64,000 nt of DNA, taken from contig NZ_JAUHQA010000001.1 in the NCBI RefSeq assembly GCF_030418295.1, forward strand, positions 1,612,001 to 1,676,000, given 5' to 3'. The stretch's first letter is position 1. Each line of letters begins with the position of its first letter. Below, piece by piece: positions 25,728 to 33,984 of the stretch. The DNA comes from Demequina muriae (GTDB lineage Bacteria; Actinomycetota; Actinomycetes; Actinomycetales; Demequinaceae). The notes below the pieces were generated by a model. It was not told the DNA's origin and searched no databases. It saw only the letters and a program-made list of their open reading frames with translations. Position numbers and translations under genes: made by a program.

Positions 25728-26339
25728 ATGCAGACGCAATCAGACCACGACCCACTCGTCGTCGGCCAATGGGTGGAAGGCATCGACGAGCCGGTGGCGA
25801 ACGAACGTGCCGTCAGGGCATCGGCGGGCATTCTGTTCATCGGAGGGTTCGCAGCCTGGCTCTGGGGTGTCATCACCGGTGACCTTCAGCCCATGCGCCT
25901 CTTCGGCATCGTGTTCGCAGTGGAGATGATGCTCCGCCTGTACATCGGGACGGCCCTCACTCCGACCCTTGTCATCGGGACGCTGATCACTCGTCCCCAG
26001 CGGCCAGAGTGGGTGGAGGCTCGGTCCAAGCGCCTGGCGTGGCAACTCGGCTTGGGCATGTCGCTCGCCGGGTGCTTCAGTCTCGGGTGGCTGGGGCTGC
26101 CCGCCATCGTCGCGCAGGTGATCTGCGGGCTCTGTCTGCTCCTGCTCTACGTGGAGACCGCGTTCGGGATCTGCGTCGGCTGCCTCCTCGCGCAACGATT
26201 CGCGCGCCAGAAGCCGCAGCTGTGCGCCGGCGACACCTGCGCCTACACGCCGCCGCCACGAGGCACGCAGCACTCGGTTCTGAGCGAGCGGTGGACCGGC
26301 GACCTCCGGGCCGGCGACCCCCAGACCGGTGACCGATAG
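25728..26339 (+). CDS. DUF4395-family membrane protein
   Basis: 203 residues with about four membrane helices: two in the first half (30-70) and two near 105-150. The last helix carries Cys149 and Cys152 in GICVGC, and a further pair (Cys166, Cys171) follows in the polar tail. DUF4395 proteins have no settled role. The thiol pairs, and the CsoR-like palindrome in the promoter, suggest metal or reactive sulfur handling (inference). No Shine-Dalgarno is visible; the transcript seems leaderless, with TATCAT 6 nt before the ATG. No CsoR repressor gene or copper ATPase is in the window, so a regulator would act from elsewhere. Confidence 0.75.
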   Translation: MQTQSDHDPLVVGQWVEGIDEPVANERAVRASAGILFIGGFAAWLWGVITGDLQPMRLFGIVFAVEMMLRLYIGTALTPTLVIGTLITRPQRPEWVEARSKRLAWQLGLGMSLAGCFSLGWLGLPAIVAQVICGLCLLLLYVETAFGICVGCLLAQRFARQKPQLCAGDTCAYTPPPRGTQHSVLSERWTGDLRAGDPQTGDR

Positions 26340-26414
26340 TCCACGCGATCGCCGCAATCGCGGCGCGAGGCGGATGGCGGCCAGTGAGGAAGGGTCCGTC
26401 GTCGGCGGCGTCCG

Positions 26415-26906
26415 CTAGCGGTAGTTGACGAACTGCAGGTCCACGTCGACGTCGGCGCCCTTGAGCAGCTGGATCGCGACCTGCAGGTCGTCCCGCGACT
26501 TCGACTGCACGCGCAGCTCGTCGCCCTGGATCTGCGACTTCACCGTCTTGGGGCCTTCCTCGCGAAGCAGCTTGCCGAGCTTCTTGGCAGTCTCCTGGGT
26601 GATGCCCTCCTTGAGGTCCGCGACGAGGCGGAACTCCTTGCCGGACGGGACAGGGTCGCCGTACTCGAGCGACTTCATCGAGATCCCGCGCTTCGCGAGC
26701 TTGGCGATCAGCACGTCGAGCACCGCCTTGACGCGCTCCACCGAGTTGGCCTTCATGAGGATCGCGTCGCCGGTGAACTCGATGGACGCGCCCACGCCGC
26801 GGAAGTCGTAGCGCTGGTTGATCTCCTTGTGCGCCTGGTTGAGCGCGTTGTCGACCTCCTGGCGGTCGATCTTGCTCACCACGTCGAAGCTGCTGTCGCC
26901 TGCCAT
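26415..26906 (-). CDS. YajQ-family nucleotide-binding protein
   Basis: 163 residues, complete YajQ fold with two ferredoxin-like halves. The start is the conserved [20 protein letters not shown], then INQRYDFRG, and the end [11 protein letters not shown]. Some YajQ proteins bind cyclic di-GMP; others bind ribosome or tRNA related ligands. In actinobacteria the role is unsettled. ATG 26906 has GAGGAGG upstream. It converges on the DUF4395 gene; a short hairpin (26350-26365) lies in the 75-nt gap. No obvious link to the GT2 modules, which lack PilZ domains. Confidence 0.93.
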   Translation of the reverse strand: MAGDSSFDVVSKIDRQEVDNALNQAHKEINQRYDFRGVGASIEFTGDAILMKANSVERVKAVLDVLIAKLAKRGISMKSLEYGDPVPSGKEFRLVADLKEGITQETAKKLGKLLREEGPKTVKSQIQGDELRVQSKSRDDLQVAIQLLKGADVDVDLQFVNYR

Positions 26907-27041
26907 GGATCCTCCTCGGGGTCGGGGCGCGCACGGCGCCGTTGCGTCTCGGTCGCGATCCGCGTCGCACAGGTTCGCGCCGCAGTCCGTTCTCTTGCTA
27001 TCCTTCCATGCGCGCCGCGTTCGTTTCGGACGAGGCGCCGC

Positions 27042-27123
27042 GGCAGGTTGCCCGAGCGGCCAAAGGGAGCTGACTGTAAATCAGCCGTCATCGACTTCGG
27101 GGGTTCGAATCCCTCACCTGCCA
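27042..27123 (+). tRNA. tRNA-Tyr (GTA)
   Basis: An 82-nt class II tRNA. Acceptor arms GGCAGGT (27042-27048) and ACCTGCC (27116-27122) pair fully, with discriminator A. Anticodon GTA is at 27076-27078 in an ACTGTAAAT loop context, the variable arm is extended and the T-arm is GGGTTCGAATCC. CCA is not encoded. A TATCCT hexamer at 26999-27004 may be its -10. Confidence 0.95.
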
Positions 27124-27127
27124 CGCG

Positions 27128-27153
27128 AGGCCCGGCCATGTGCCGGGCCTTTC
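27128..27153 (+). terminator. intrinsic-type terminator after tRNA-Tyr
   Basis: A 9-bp perfect stem AGGCCCGGC / GCCGGGCCT (27128-27136 with 27142-27150), 5-nt loop, followed by TTC after the stem's final T. Confidence 0.75.
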
Positions 27154-27168
27154 GTGTTCGCCCGTCAC

Positions 27169-27288
27169 GTCCTGTCCGGCACTGGTTGACCCCTCTGGGA
27201 CGTCTCGCGCCGCTGTCCGGCACTCATGTCCCCGCGATGCCGGACAGGACGTCGCGATCGCGCGTAGGCGGCAATGAGTGCCGGACAG
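27169..27288. repeat. cluster of four TGTCCGGCA motifs forming two nested inverted repeats
   Basis: Between the tRNA-Tyr terminator and the sugar porter stop. GTCCTGTCCGGCA (27169-27181) is the exact complement of TGCCGGACAGGAC (27238-27250). CTGTCCGGCACTCAT (27213-27227) is the exact complement of ATGAGTGCCGGACAG (27274-27288). The two pairs interleave. This is not a simple terminator and no gene is visible; it may be a repeat element or a multi-site protein target. Confidence 0.8.
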
Positions 27289-27313
27289 GAGAACCTGGGC
27301 GCCGTGCCGTGCC

Positions 27314-28783
27314 TCAGCTGCGAGTCGACTCCACGAACTTGCCGCGCTTGACGTGCACGTCGGCGTCCATGTCCTCGAGCTCCATGCCCTTGGTCTCCGG
27401 CACACGGAAGTACACGAACACCAACGACAGCAGCGCCATCGACGTGTAGAACCCGTACGCGAACGTGAGCCCGATCGAGGCGAACGACGGGAAGGACACG
27501 GTGATGGCCCAGTTGGCGATCCACTGCGCGGCGGCGGCCACGGCGAGCGCCGATGCGCGGATGCGGTTCGGGAACATCTCACCCAGCAGCACCCACACCA
27601 CGGGTCCCCAGGTGGCGCCGAAGAACACCACGAAGGCGTTCGCGCCGATCACGGCTGCGGTGCCCCACGACCCTTCGAAGTCGGTCACCTCGCCATCGCC
27701 GTCCGTGATGGCCTGCGAGAACGCGAGGGCCATCAGCCCCAGTGACGCGGTCATGCCCGTCGAGCCGATCAGCAGCAGCAGGCGACGGCCGATCTTGTCG
27801 ACGAGCAGAATCGCGACGATCGTCACGACGATGTTCGTGACGGAGGTGATGGTCGACGTCAGGAATGCCTCGGACTCCTCGAAGCCCACGGACCGCCACA
27901 GGGTGTTCGAGTAGTAGAAGATCACGTTGATGCCCACGAACTGCTGGAACACGGACAGCAGGATGCCGGTCCAGACGATGGGCTTGAGCCCCAGGGCATG
28001 GCCGCGCAGGTCTCGCAGGGTCTGCTTCTCCTCGCGGTGCAGCGAGTCCTCGATCTCCTTGATCTTGGAGTCGACGTCCTCGACCCCGGTGAACAGGCGG
28101 AGCACTTCCGCAGCCTCGGCGTCCTTGCTCTGGCCGACGAGGTATCGGGGGGACTCAGGCAGGCGCAGCGCCGCGATGCCGTAGATGATCGCAGGGATCG
28201 CCTCGGCCATGAACATCAGTCGCCACGCCTCGATGCCGAACAGCCACTCCTCCGCCGCGCCGCCGGCCGCGTCGGCGAACAGCTGACCGGTGAGCAGGGC
28301 CGCAAAGATGCCCATGACGATGGCGAGCTGCTGGAGGGAACCGAGCCGGCCGCGGAACTTCGACGGCGACACCTCGGCGATGTATGCGGGGGCGATGACC
28401 GACGCGGCGCCGACGGCCAGACCGCCGAGGATCCTCCACAGGATCAGGTCCCAGATGCCGATGGCGAGACCGGAGCCCACTGCGGAGACGAAGAAGAAGA
28501 TGGCGGCGATCAGCATCACGCGGATGCGGCCGTACTTGTTCGCGATGGTGCCGGCGAACCACGCGCCGACCGCGCAGCCGAGCAGTGCCGAGGCCACCGC
28601 GAAGCCGGTGAACGCGGCGGACAGGTCGAACTCTCCCTCGATCGACTCGACGGCGCCATTGATGACCGACGAGTCGAAGCCGAAGAGGAACCCGCCGAGT
28701 GCGGCGCCGATGCTGATGGCGACGACGCGGCGATTGAGCCGACTGCCGGCGCGCGGTGCGGGTGTGGGTGAGGTGCTCGTCAT
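27314..28783 (-). CDS. sugar porter family MFS transporter
   Basis: 489 residues and twelve predicted helices. The sugar-porter signatures are present: FGFDSSVINGA at the end of helix 1, the YGRIR loop, PESPRYL before the central loop, QQFVGINVIFYYSN, VDKIGRR and the final VPETKG. These are proton-coupled hexose or pentose importers; the exact sugar cannot be told. Start ATG 28783 has GAGAGG upstream. An in-frame extension to 28843 reads into the intergenic gap and is unlikely. No sugar kinase or regulator is adjacent. Confidence 0.92.
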   Translation of the reverse strand: MTSTSPTPAPRAGSRLNRRVVAISIGAALGGFLFGFDSSVINGAVESIEGEFDLSAAFTGFAVASALLGCAVGAWFAGTIANKYGRIRVMLIAAIFFFVSAVGSGLAIGIWDLILWRILGGLAVGAASVIAPAYIAEVSPSKFRGRLGSLQQLAIVMGIFAALLTGQLFADAAGGAAEEWLFGIEAWRLMFMAEAIPAIIYGIAALRLPESPRYLVGQSKDAEAAEVLRLFTGVEDVDSKIKEIEDSLHREEKQTLRDLRGHALGLKPIVWTGILLSVFQQFVGINVIFYYSNTLWRSVGFEESEAFLTSTITSVTNIVVTIVAILLVDKIGRRLLLLIGSTGMTASLGLMALAFSQAITDGDGEVTDFEGSWGTAAVIGANAFVVFFGATWGPVVWVLLGEMFPNRIRASALAVAAAAQWIANWAITVSFPSFASIGLTFAYGFYTSMALLSLVFVYFRVPETKGMELEDMDADVHVKRGKFVESTRS

Positions 28784-28885
28784 TGGGGGCCTCTCGTCGG
28801 GACGGGGATAGCGACGTGTCTCATATGCGACCTTTCGCCACACTAACCCCGGTACGGGAGCAATGCCGAGCGGTGGCCGCGGCGG

Positions 28886-30175
28886 TCACAACGCCGGAGC
28901 GAGGTCTCCCATTCCGGTGACGGTCCAGGTATCCAGCCCCAGCCACCCCGCCATCGCGTCCAGTTCGGCCGCCGCCGCCTCGGCCACGACGCCGCGGGAC
29001 AGGGCCCGTGAACCGGGTGCGCGGCCAGGCTCGTGCCAGGCCGCCTGCACCCGCAGGACACCAGCCTGGCGATCGGCCTTGAGGTCCAGCCGACCGACGA
29101 TGCGGTCGCCCACCAGCAGCGGCAGACAGTAGTAGCCGTACACGCGCTTGGGGGCGGGAGTGTAGATCTCGATGCGGTAGTCCACGCCGAACATGCGCAG
29201 CAGTCGCGGCCGGTACCAGCACACCGGATCGAAGGGGCTGAGCAGCGCCCGGCCGGTGGCCCGGCCAGGATCGCGCGCGGCCCGATGGCCCGGCGGCGCC
29301 GATGCTGAGCCGTCGACCGCGATCAGCGCGGGCGCGTCCCACCCTTCCACCTGAGTCCACGCCGCGAGTCCGCGCTCGACGGCCGAAGCCGCCCACACGG
29401 CGCCACCCGCGACGTCGGGAGTTCGGGCCCCAGCCGCGTAGGGAAGTCGGAAGTGATCGCACAGGTCCTTCACGGTGCCGATGCCGGTGGCGGACAGGGC
29501 GCGATCGAACAGCGCTTGGCGCGCCTCACCGGCTGGCACTCCCCACTCGCCCTCCTCGGCCGCGGAGAGCCCCCAGCCGCGCATCGGCGCGTCGTAGGTC
29601 CGCGTGAAGTGGCGGCCTCGCGAGGCCGCGACAGCGCCGGTGATGAACAGGTACTCCAGCGCCTCCTTCACATGGCCGTGATCCCACCACGAGCCCCGCG
29701 CCTCGGCCCGGGGCGCCAGGTGCTCGAGATCGCTGGCCACGACAGGCCCGTGTGCGTCCACCGCGGCCCGCACCGCGTCCAGCAGGCCGGGCCGCTCGGC
29801 TTCGAGCTGGTCCCGCCGGCGCACCTTCCAGTTGGACGCTCCCACCATGCGATGGTGCAGCAGCGGCAGCATGTCTCGGGGCATGACCGAGGCCTCATGA
29901 CCCCAGTGCTCGAAGGCGTGCGCGGAGTGCCCGCGCTCGTCACCCCAGAGGTACGCGTCGAGATCCGCGGGCGCGTACGCGCCGAGACGCGAGTACAGCG
30001 GCAGGTAGTGGGCGCGCGCGAGGACGTTGACGGTGTCGAGCTGGAGCACGCCCTGACGGTTCAGGTAGCGGTCGAAGTCGGAGGCACGGGCGCGCCGCGA
30101 TGGCGTGCGCCGGGCCAGGCCTTGGGCGTCGAGGAACACCCGGCGTGCCTCGGCGGCGCTGAGCTGTAGGGTCAC
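28886..30175 (-). CDS. AlkZ/YcaQ-like DNA glycosylase (winged-helix, HTH_42 family)
   Basis: 429 residues. The catalytic QxD motif is Gln45-Leu-Asp47 in GVLQLDTVNVLARAHYLPLYSRLG, followed by a tandem winged-helix fold with EHWGHEASVMP and a C-terminal beta-barrel containing LLSPFDPVCWYRPR. AlkZ-type enzymes remove bulky or crosslinking alkyl adducts from DNA. YcaQ-like members unhook interstrand crosslinks, and members in antibiotic producers protect the host. No biosynthetic cluster is nearby, so housekeeping repair is likelier. I prefer GTG 30175 because a TATCGT hexamer (minus strand 30188-30183) sits 7 nt before it; GTG 30184 in frame is the alternative. Confidence 0.83.
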   Translation of the reverse strand: MTLQLSAAEARRVFLDAQGLARRTPSRRARASDFDRYLNRQGVLQLDTVNVLARAHYLPLYSRLGAYAPADLDAYLWGDERGHSAHAFEHWGHEASVMPRDMLPLLHHRMVGASNWKVRRRDQLEAERPGLLDAVRAAVDAHGPVVASDLEHLAPRAEARGSWWDHGHVKEALEYLFITGAVAASRGRHFTRTYDAPMRGWGLSAAEEGEWGVPAGEARQALFDRALSATGIGTVKDLCDHFRLPYAAGARTPDVAGGAVWAASAVERGLAAWTQVEGWDAPALIAVDGSASAPPGHRAARDPGRATGRALLSPFDPVCWYRPRLLRMFGVDYRIEIYTPAPKRVYGYYCLPLLVGDRIVGRLDLKADRQAGVLRVQAAWHEPGRAPGSRALSRGVVAEAAAAELDAMAGWLGLDTWTVTGMGDLAPAL

Positions 30176-30182
30176 GTGAGTC

Positions 30183-30188
30183 ACGATA
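30183..30188 (-). promoter_or_regulatory. -10-like TATCGT before the AlkZ-like gene
   Basis: TATCGT on the minus strand, 7 nt before GTG 30175, consistent with a leaderless transcript. It would lie inside the coding region if GTG 30184 were the start. Confidence 0.4.
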
Positions 30189-30220
30189 TCGGCGGCCTCC
30201 GACGGTGGCCCGCGGCCAAT

Positions 30221-30250
30221 TTCACAAGCACTCTGTGTGGCGTGTATTCT
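30221..30250 (+). promoter_or_regulatory. sigma-70-type promoter of the tRNA-Thr/tRNA-Met/rpmG unit
   Basis: -35 TTCACA (30221-30226), 18-nt spacer, -10 TATTCT (30245-30250). Transcription would start at about 30257, just before the tRNA-Thr gene. Confidence 0.65.
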
Positions 30251-30260
30251 TGACCGGCTT

Positions 30261-30333
30261 GCCCCGATAGCTCAGTCGGCAGAGCGTTTCCATGGTAAGG
30301 AAAAGGTCCAGGGTTCGATTCCCTGTCGGGGCT
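30261..30333 (+). tRNA. tRNA-Thr (GGT)
   Basis: 73 nt. Acceptor GCCCCGA pairs with TCGGGGC, discriminator T. The anticodon stem is TTTCC/GGAAA with loop ATGGTAA and anticodon GGT. The T-arm is CAGGGTTCGATTCCCTG. No encoded CCA. Confidence 0.95.
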
Positions 30334-30391
30334 CTGAGAAATGCTTGATCGTCGCTCCTCTCGCGAGGGGCGATGGTCGAGCAATTCTCGC

Positions 30392-30465
30392 GGCGGGGTA
30401 GCTCAGGTGGTTAGAGCACACGACTCATAATCGTGGGGTCGCGGGTTCGAGTCCCGCCCTCGCTA
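30392..30465 (+). tRNA. tRNA-Met (CAT), probably elongator
   Basis: 74 nt. Acceptor GGCGGGG pairs with CCTCGCT using two G-T pairs, discriminator A. Anticodon stem CACGA/TCGTG with loop CTCATAA, anticodon CAT. The first base pairs with its acceptor partner, unlike the mismatch of initiator tRNA, so elongator Met is likely. A lysidine-modified Ile tRNA cannot be excluded. A hairpin (around 30350-30375) separates it from tRNA-Thr, and rpmG follows 68 nt later, the usual actinobacterial order. Confidence 0.92.
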
Positions 30466-30533
30466 CGAGACAGGCGCATCGCCTGTCACCGCGCCTGCCA
30501 GGCGCGTCATCACAAGGCTGGGAGCACACCCCC

Positions 30534-30698
30534 ATGGCAAAGAACGACGTTCGTCCGAAGATCACGCTCGCGTGCACCGAGTGCAAGAACCGGAACTACA
30601 TCACGCGCAAGAACCGTCGCAACACCCCCGACCGGGTGGAGCTCGCCAAGTTCTGCCGGAAGTGCGGCAAGCACACCCCGCACCGCGAGACGCGCTGA
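30534..30698 (+). CDS. rpmG: 50S ribosomal protein L33
   Basis: 54 residues, complete, from ATG 30534 to TGA. It has two zinc-type cysteine pairs, TECKN and CRKCG (CxxC, CxxC), so this is the zinc-binding (C+) form rather than a zinc-free paralogue. The small size matches the family. It is a 50S subunit protein near the tRNA exit site. It follows tRNA-Thr and tRNA-Met on the same strand and is closed by a hairpin terminator. Confidence 0.97.
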   Translation: MAKNDVRPKITLACTECKNRNYITRKNRRNTPDRVELAKFCRKCGKHTPHRETR

Positions 30699-30713
30699 CA
30701 CAAACTCGTCACC

Positions 30714-30749
30714 GAACGCCCGTTCCCTCGTCCGAGGGGGCGGGCGTTC
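30714..30749 (+). terminator. hairpin terminator after rpmG
   Basis: Outer arms GAACGCCCG (30714-30722) and CGGGCGTTC (30741-30749) pair perfectly. An inner CCCTCG/CGAGGG stem extends the hairpin. No strong T-run follows, as is common in high-GC genomes. Confidence 0.65.
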
Positions 30750-30851
30750 GTCGTTCCCCGACGACTCCTCCCGGCGGCCGATGCGCGGGCTGAGCCCGCG
30801 GGACAGCGCGGCTCCGGCGCCGGCGAGCGCCTGCGTGCGACACTCCTGACC

Positions 30852-31838
30852 ATGACGACGACGGGCGGCCTCGCCCTTGACGCCGCGCCGCGGCCGTCCG
30901 CCCTCCGACGCACGATGCGGGCGCTGGCCGCCATCGCGCTCGTGGGCGTCGCCGTGCCCGTCGCGGCCCGGCTGCTCGGCTGGGAGCCCGGCCCGGTCGC
31001 GATCCTGGTGGCTCTCATGCCGTGGGTGACGCTCGCCGCGGCCGTTCCACTGGTGCTGGCCGCGCTGGCACGTGCGTGGTGGCTGCTGGCCGCATCGGCC
31101 GTGGTCGCGTCGTCGTGCGTCGTCTGGATGGTGCCCTTGTACGTCGGCGCGCCTGCGCCGCCGGCAGGCGAGGAGTTCACGGTCGCGAGCGTGAGCATGA
31201 CGTTCGGCGGCGCCGACGCCACCGAGGTGGTCCAGCTGGTGCGAGACCATCAGGTCGACGTGCTGGCGCTCCAGGAGCTGACTCCCGAGGCCGCCGTGGC
31301 GCTGCGCAGCGCCGGGCTCGACGCGGAGCTCCCCCACAGCCGGGCCTATCCCGAGCCTGGCTTCACGGGAACCGGCGTGTGGTCGCGGCTGGGGATCTCC
31401 GACGGTCGTGCGATCGAGGGCACCACCTCGCGCACGGTGCAGGTGGTGGTCGACGCGGAGTCCGGTCCACTGACCGTGCTGGCGCCGCATCCGGCCGCCC
31501 CCGGTCTCTTCGCGCACAGTGCGTGGAGCGCAGACCTCGCCGCGCTCGAGGCGTCCGTGGCCGGGATCGACGGCCCGCTGCTCGTGCTCGGCGACCTCAA
31601 CATGACGCGCGATCACCGGGCGTTCCGGGATCTCGAGTCCGCCGGTCTGGCCGATGCGGCGACGCAGGCGGGAGCGGGCTTCTCGCCGACGTTCCCGCAG
31701 GGCAGGCGTCCGTTCCCGATCGCCGCCATCGACCACGCCCTGGTCCGAGACGCGCCACTGACGGCGGTGCAGGTGAGCACCGCGGCGGTGTCCGGCGCCG
31801 ATCACCGCGCGCTCGTCGTCACCTACGTGACCCCGTAG
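30852..31838 (+). CDS. membrane-anchored endonuclease/exonuclease/phosphatase (EEP) family protein
   Basis: 328 residues. Three hydrophobic helices within about 20-100 form an N-terminal anchor, followed by an external EEP domain. Its motifs are ALQEL (catalytic Glu, about 140), LGDLNMTRDH (Asp/Asn), and the terminal pair AIDHAL and SGADHRALV with catalytic His. These are the acid and histidine residues of DNase I/synaptojanin-like metal phosphodiesterases. The substrate (extracellular DNA, phospholipid or another phosphodiester) is not indicated. ATG 30852 has no good Shine-Dalgarno. It has its own space between rpmG and the purine permease. Confidence 0.82.
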   Translation: MTTTGGLALDAAPRPSALRRTMRALAAIALVGVAVPVAARLLGWEPGPVAILVALMPWVTLAAAVPLVLAALARAWWLLAASAVVASSCVVWMVPLYVGAPAPPAGEEFTVASVSMTFGGADATEVVQLVRDHQVDVLALQELTPEAAVALRSAGLDAELPHSRAYPEPGFTGTGVWSRLGISDGRAIEGTTSRTVQVVVDAESGPLTVLAPHPAAPGLFAHSAWSADLAALEASVAGIDGPLLVLGDLNMTRDHRAFRDLESAGLADAATQAGAGFSPTFPQGRRPFPIAAIDHALVRDAPLTAVQVSTAAVSGADHRALVVTYVTP

Positions 31839-32027
31839 CCGCAAGGTGTCGCGGGGGGCGCTAAGGTATCCCCGTTCGAACCGCGCTGTCGATCCCACGA
31901 TCGCGCTGCACGCGGGTGTGCGGCGCCGGTCCCCACCGCAGCGGCTGGGGTTCGATCGCTCTGCGCCGCGATCGGCGGTGCGGCACATGACGCACACACG
32001 CGCACTCGTGCGCAGACAAGGGGACAC

Positions 32028-33482
32028 GTGACCACCACCACCCAGCGCACCGGCATCGCCGGACGCCTCGACTCCTACTTCGAGATCACTGCACGCGGGT
32101 CCACCCTCGCTCAGGAGATCCGGGGCGGGCTCACGACCTTCTTCACGATGGCGTACATCGTGGTGCTGAACCCGCTGATCATCGGCACGGTGGCGGACGG
32201 CGACGGGGCCTTCCTCGGTGGAGGCAGCGAGCCCAACCTTCCCTTGGTGGCGGCCGCGACGGCGCTGGTGGCGGGACTGCTGTCGATCATGATGGGCGTG
32301 TGGGCGAGGTTCCCGCTCGCGATGGCGGCGGGACTCGGGCTGAACGCGTTCGTCGCGTACGGCATCGCGTCGCGCGCCGGCATGTCCTGGCCGGAGGCGA
32401 TGGGCTTCGTGGTGATCGAGGGCGTCGTCATCCTCGTGCTGGTGATGACGAACTTCCGCAAGGCCGTCTTCGCCGCCGTGCCCACGTTCCTCAAGCAGGC
32501 GATCGCGGTCGGCATCGGCCTCTTCCTCGCGTTCATCGGCCTGTACGACGCCGGCATCGTGCGCGTCGGCAGCGGCACCCCCACGCAGTTCGGCGACGGC
32601 GGCTACATCTCCACGTGGCCCATGGTCGTGTTCGTGGTGGGCCTGTTCACCGCGATCGTGCTGATGGTCAAGAAGGTGCGCGGCGCGCTGCTGATCTCGA
32701 TCGCCGTCGCGACCGTCCTCGCCGTCGTCATCGAGGCGACCATGTCCCTGGGCTCCACCCAGGACAACCCCGACGGCTGGGCGCTGGTGGTCCCGGCGCT
32801 TCCCGACGCGGCCGTGTCGATGCCCGACTTCTCGCTCGTCGGCCAGGTCGACCTGTTCGGGGGCTTCACGTCGCTCCCGGTGCTCACCGCCCTGCTGCTG
32901 ATCTTCTCCCTGCTGATCGCCGACTTCTTCGACACCATGGGCACCATGACCGCCGTCGGTGCCGAGGCGGGTCTGAACGACGAGGAGGGCACCCCGCCGC
33001 GCAGCCAGCAGATCCTGCTGGTGGACTCCGTCGGCGCCGCCGCGGGTGGCCTCGGCTCGGTCTCGTCGAACACCTCCTACATCGAGTCGGCGGCCGGCGT
33101 GGGCGACGGCGCTCGCACAGGCCTCGCCTCGGTGATCACGGGCATCGCGTTCCTGCTGTCGACGTTCCTGACGCCGCTGTACGCCCTGGTGCCCTTCGAG
33201 GCCGCCACGCCGGTGCTGGTGGTGGTGGGGTTCCTGATGGTGTCGCAGGTGGCGGGCATCGACTGGAAGGACTACCGCATCGCGATCCCCGCCTTCCTGA
33301 CGATGATCCTGATGCCGTTCGGGTACTCGATCTCGGTGGGCATCGGCGTGGGGTTCATCTCGTTCGTGCTGCTGCAGGTGGCCTCGGGCAGCGCGCGCAA
33401 GGTCCACCCCCTGATGTGGGGCGCCGCGGGGGCGTTCGTCCTGTACTTCGCGCTGGGTCCGATCACCGCGCTGCTCGGCTGA
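32028..33482 (+). CDS. NCS2-family purine permease (guanine/hypoxanthine, AzgA-like)
   Basis: 484 residues and about 12-14 membrane helices. Typical AzgA/GhxP features are TTFFTMAYIVVLNP at the first helix, AAGLGLNAFVAYG, the DFFDTMGTMTAVGAEAGL signature and SSNTSYIESAAGVGDGARTGL. Proton-coupled uptake of guanine, hypoxanthine or adenine is expected. Start GTG 32028 has AAGGGGAC upstream. I looked for a purine riboswitch in the 189 nt before it and saw no core sequence. It stands alone between the EEP gene and the dehydratase pair. Confidence 0.9.
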   Translation: MTTTTQRTGIAGRLDSYFEITARGSTLAQEIRGGLTTFFTMAYIVVLNPLIIGTVADGDGAFLGGGSEPNLPLVAAATALVAGLLSIMMGVWARFPLAMAAGLGLNAFVAYGIASRAGMSWPEAMGFVVIEGVVILVLVMTNFRKAVFAAVPTFLKQAIAVGIGLFLAFIGLYDAGIVRVGSGTPTQFGDGGYISTWPMVVFVVGLFTAIVLMVKKVRGALLISIAVATVLAVVIEATMSLGSTQDNPDGWALVVPALPDAAVSMPDFSLVGQVDLFGGFTSLPVLTALLLIFSLLIADFFDTMGTMTAVGAEAGLNDEEGTPPRSQQILLVDSVGAAAGGLGSVSSNTSYIESAAGVGDGARTGLASVITGIAFLLSTFLTPLYALVPFEAATPVLVVVGFLMVSQVAGIDWKDYRIAIPAFLTMILMPFGYSISVGIGVGFISFVLLQVASGSARKVHPLMWGAAGAFVLYFALGPITALLG

Positions 33483-33507
33483 CCTCGGCCCACTGCGGCT
33501 GGTTCGC

Positions 33508-33513
33508 TAGGCT
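33508..33513 (+). promoter_or_regulatory. -10 element of a likely leaderless promoter (hadA-like gene)
   Basis: TAGGCT, 6 nt before GTG 33520. No Shine-Dalgarno is present between it and the start. Confidence 0.5.
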
Positions 33514-33519
33514 GGCACC

Positions 33520-33984
33520 GTGTCAGTGAACAGCGAAGCAGTGGGCCGCAGCTATGGCCCGTTCGAACCCTACGAGGTGACTCGGGTCAAGATTCGGGAG
33601 TTCGCCGACGCGGTCGACGCCTTCTCGGGCGCGCACCGTGACGTCGCGGTCGCCCGGGCAGAGGGATACGCCGACGTCGTCGCGCCCACCACCTTCGCGG
33701 TGGTGATCGCCCAGCAGGCAGAGTTCCACGTCGTCACCGACCCCGAGGTCGGGGTGGACTTCTCCCGCGTGGTGCACGCCGAGGAGCGGTTCACGCACGT
33801 GCGGCCGCTCGTCGCGGGCGACGTCGTCATGACCACCGTGCACATCGACGCCATCAAGCAGCGCGCAGGGATCTCGATGGTCACCACGCGGTCGGAGATG
33901 GTCGACCTGGACGGCGCCCCGGTCTCGACCGTGGTGAGCACGCTCGCTGTCAGGGAGACCCAGGATGAGGGTGAGACGCAGTGA
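33520..33984 (+). CDS. MaoC-like dehydratase subunit, HadA type
   Basis: 154 residues, hot-dog fold without the hydratase-2 Asp/His pair, as in the non-catalytic HadA partner: GRSYGPFEPYEVTRVKIREFADAV-type start, then VVAPTTFAVVI and HVRPLVAGDVVMTTVHI. It forms a heterodimer with the next gene product, dehydrating (3R)-hydroxyacyl-ACP in fatty acid elongation (in mycobacteria, mycolic acid elongation). Here it more likely serves ordinary type II fatty acid synthesis. Start GTG 33520 with a TAGGCT 6 nt upstream and no Shine-Dalgarno looks leaderless. It overlaps the next gene by 4 nt (GTGA). Confidence 0.87.
   Translation: MSVNSEAVGRSYGPFEPYEVTRVKIREFADAVDAFSGAHRDVAVARAEGYADVVAPTTFAVVIAQQAEFHVVTDPEVGVDFSRVVHAEERFTHVRPLVAGDVVMTTVHIDAIKQRAGISMVTTRSEMVDLDGAPVSTVVSTLAVRETQDEGETQ

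Noticed and set aside
31839..32027. Purine riboswitch upstream of the purine permease
   Set aside because: I found no conserved purine riboswitch core or pairing pattern.
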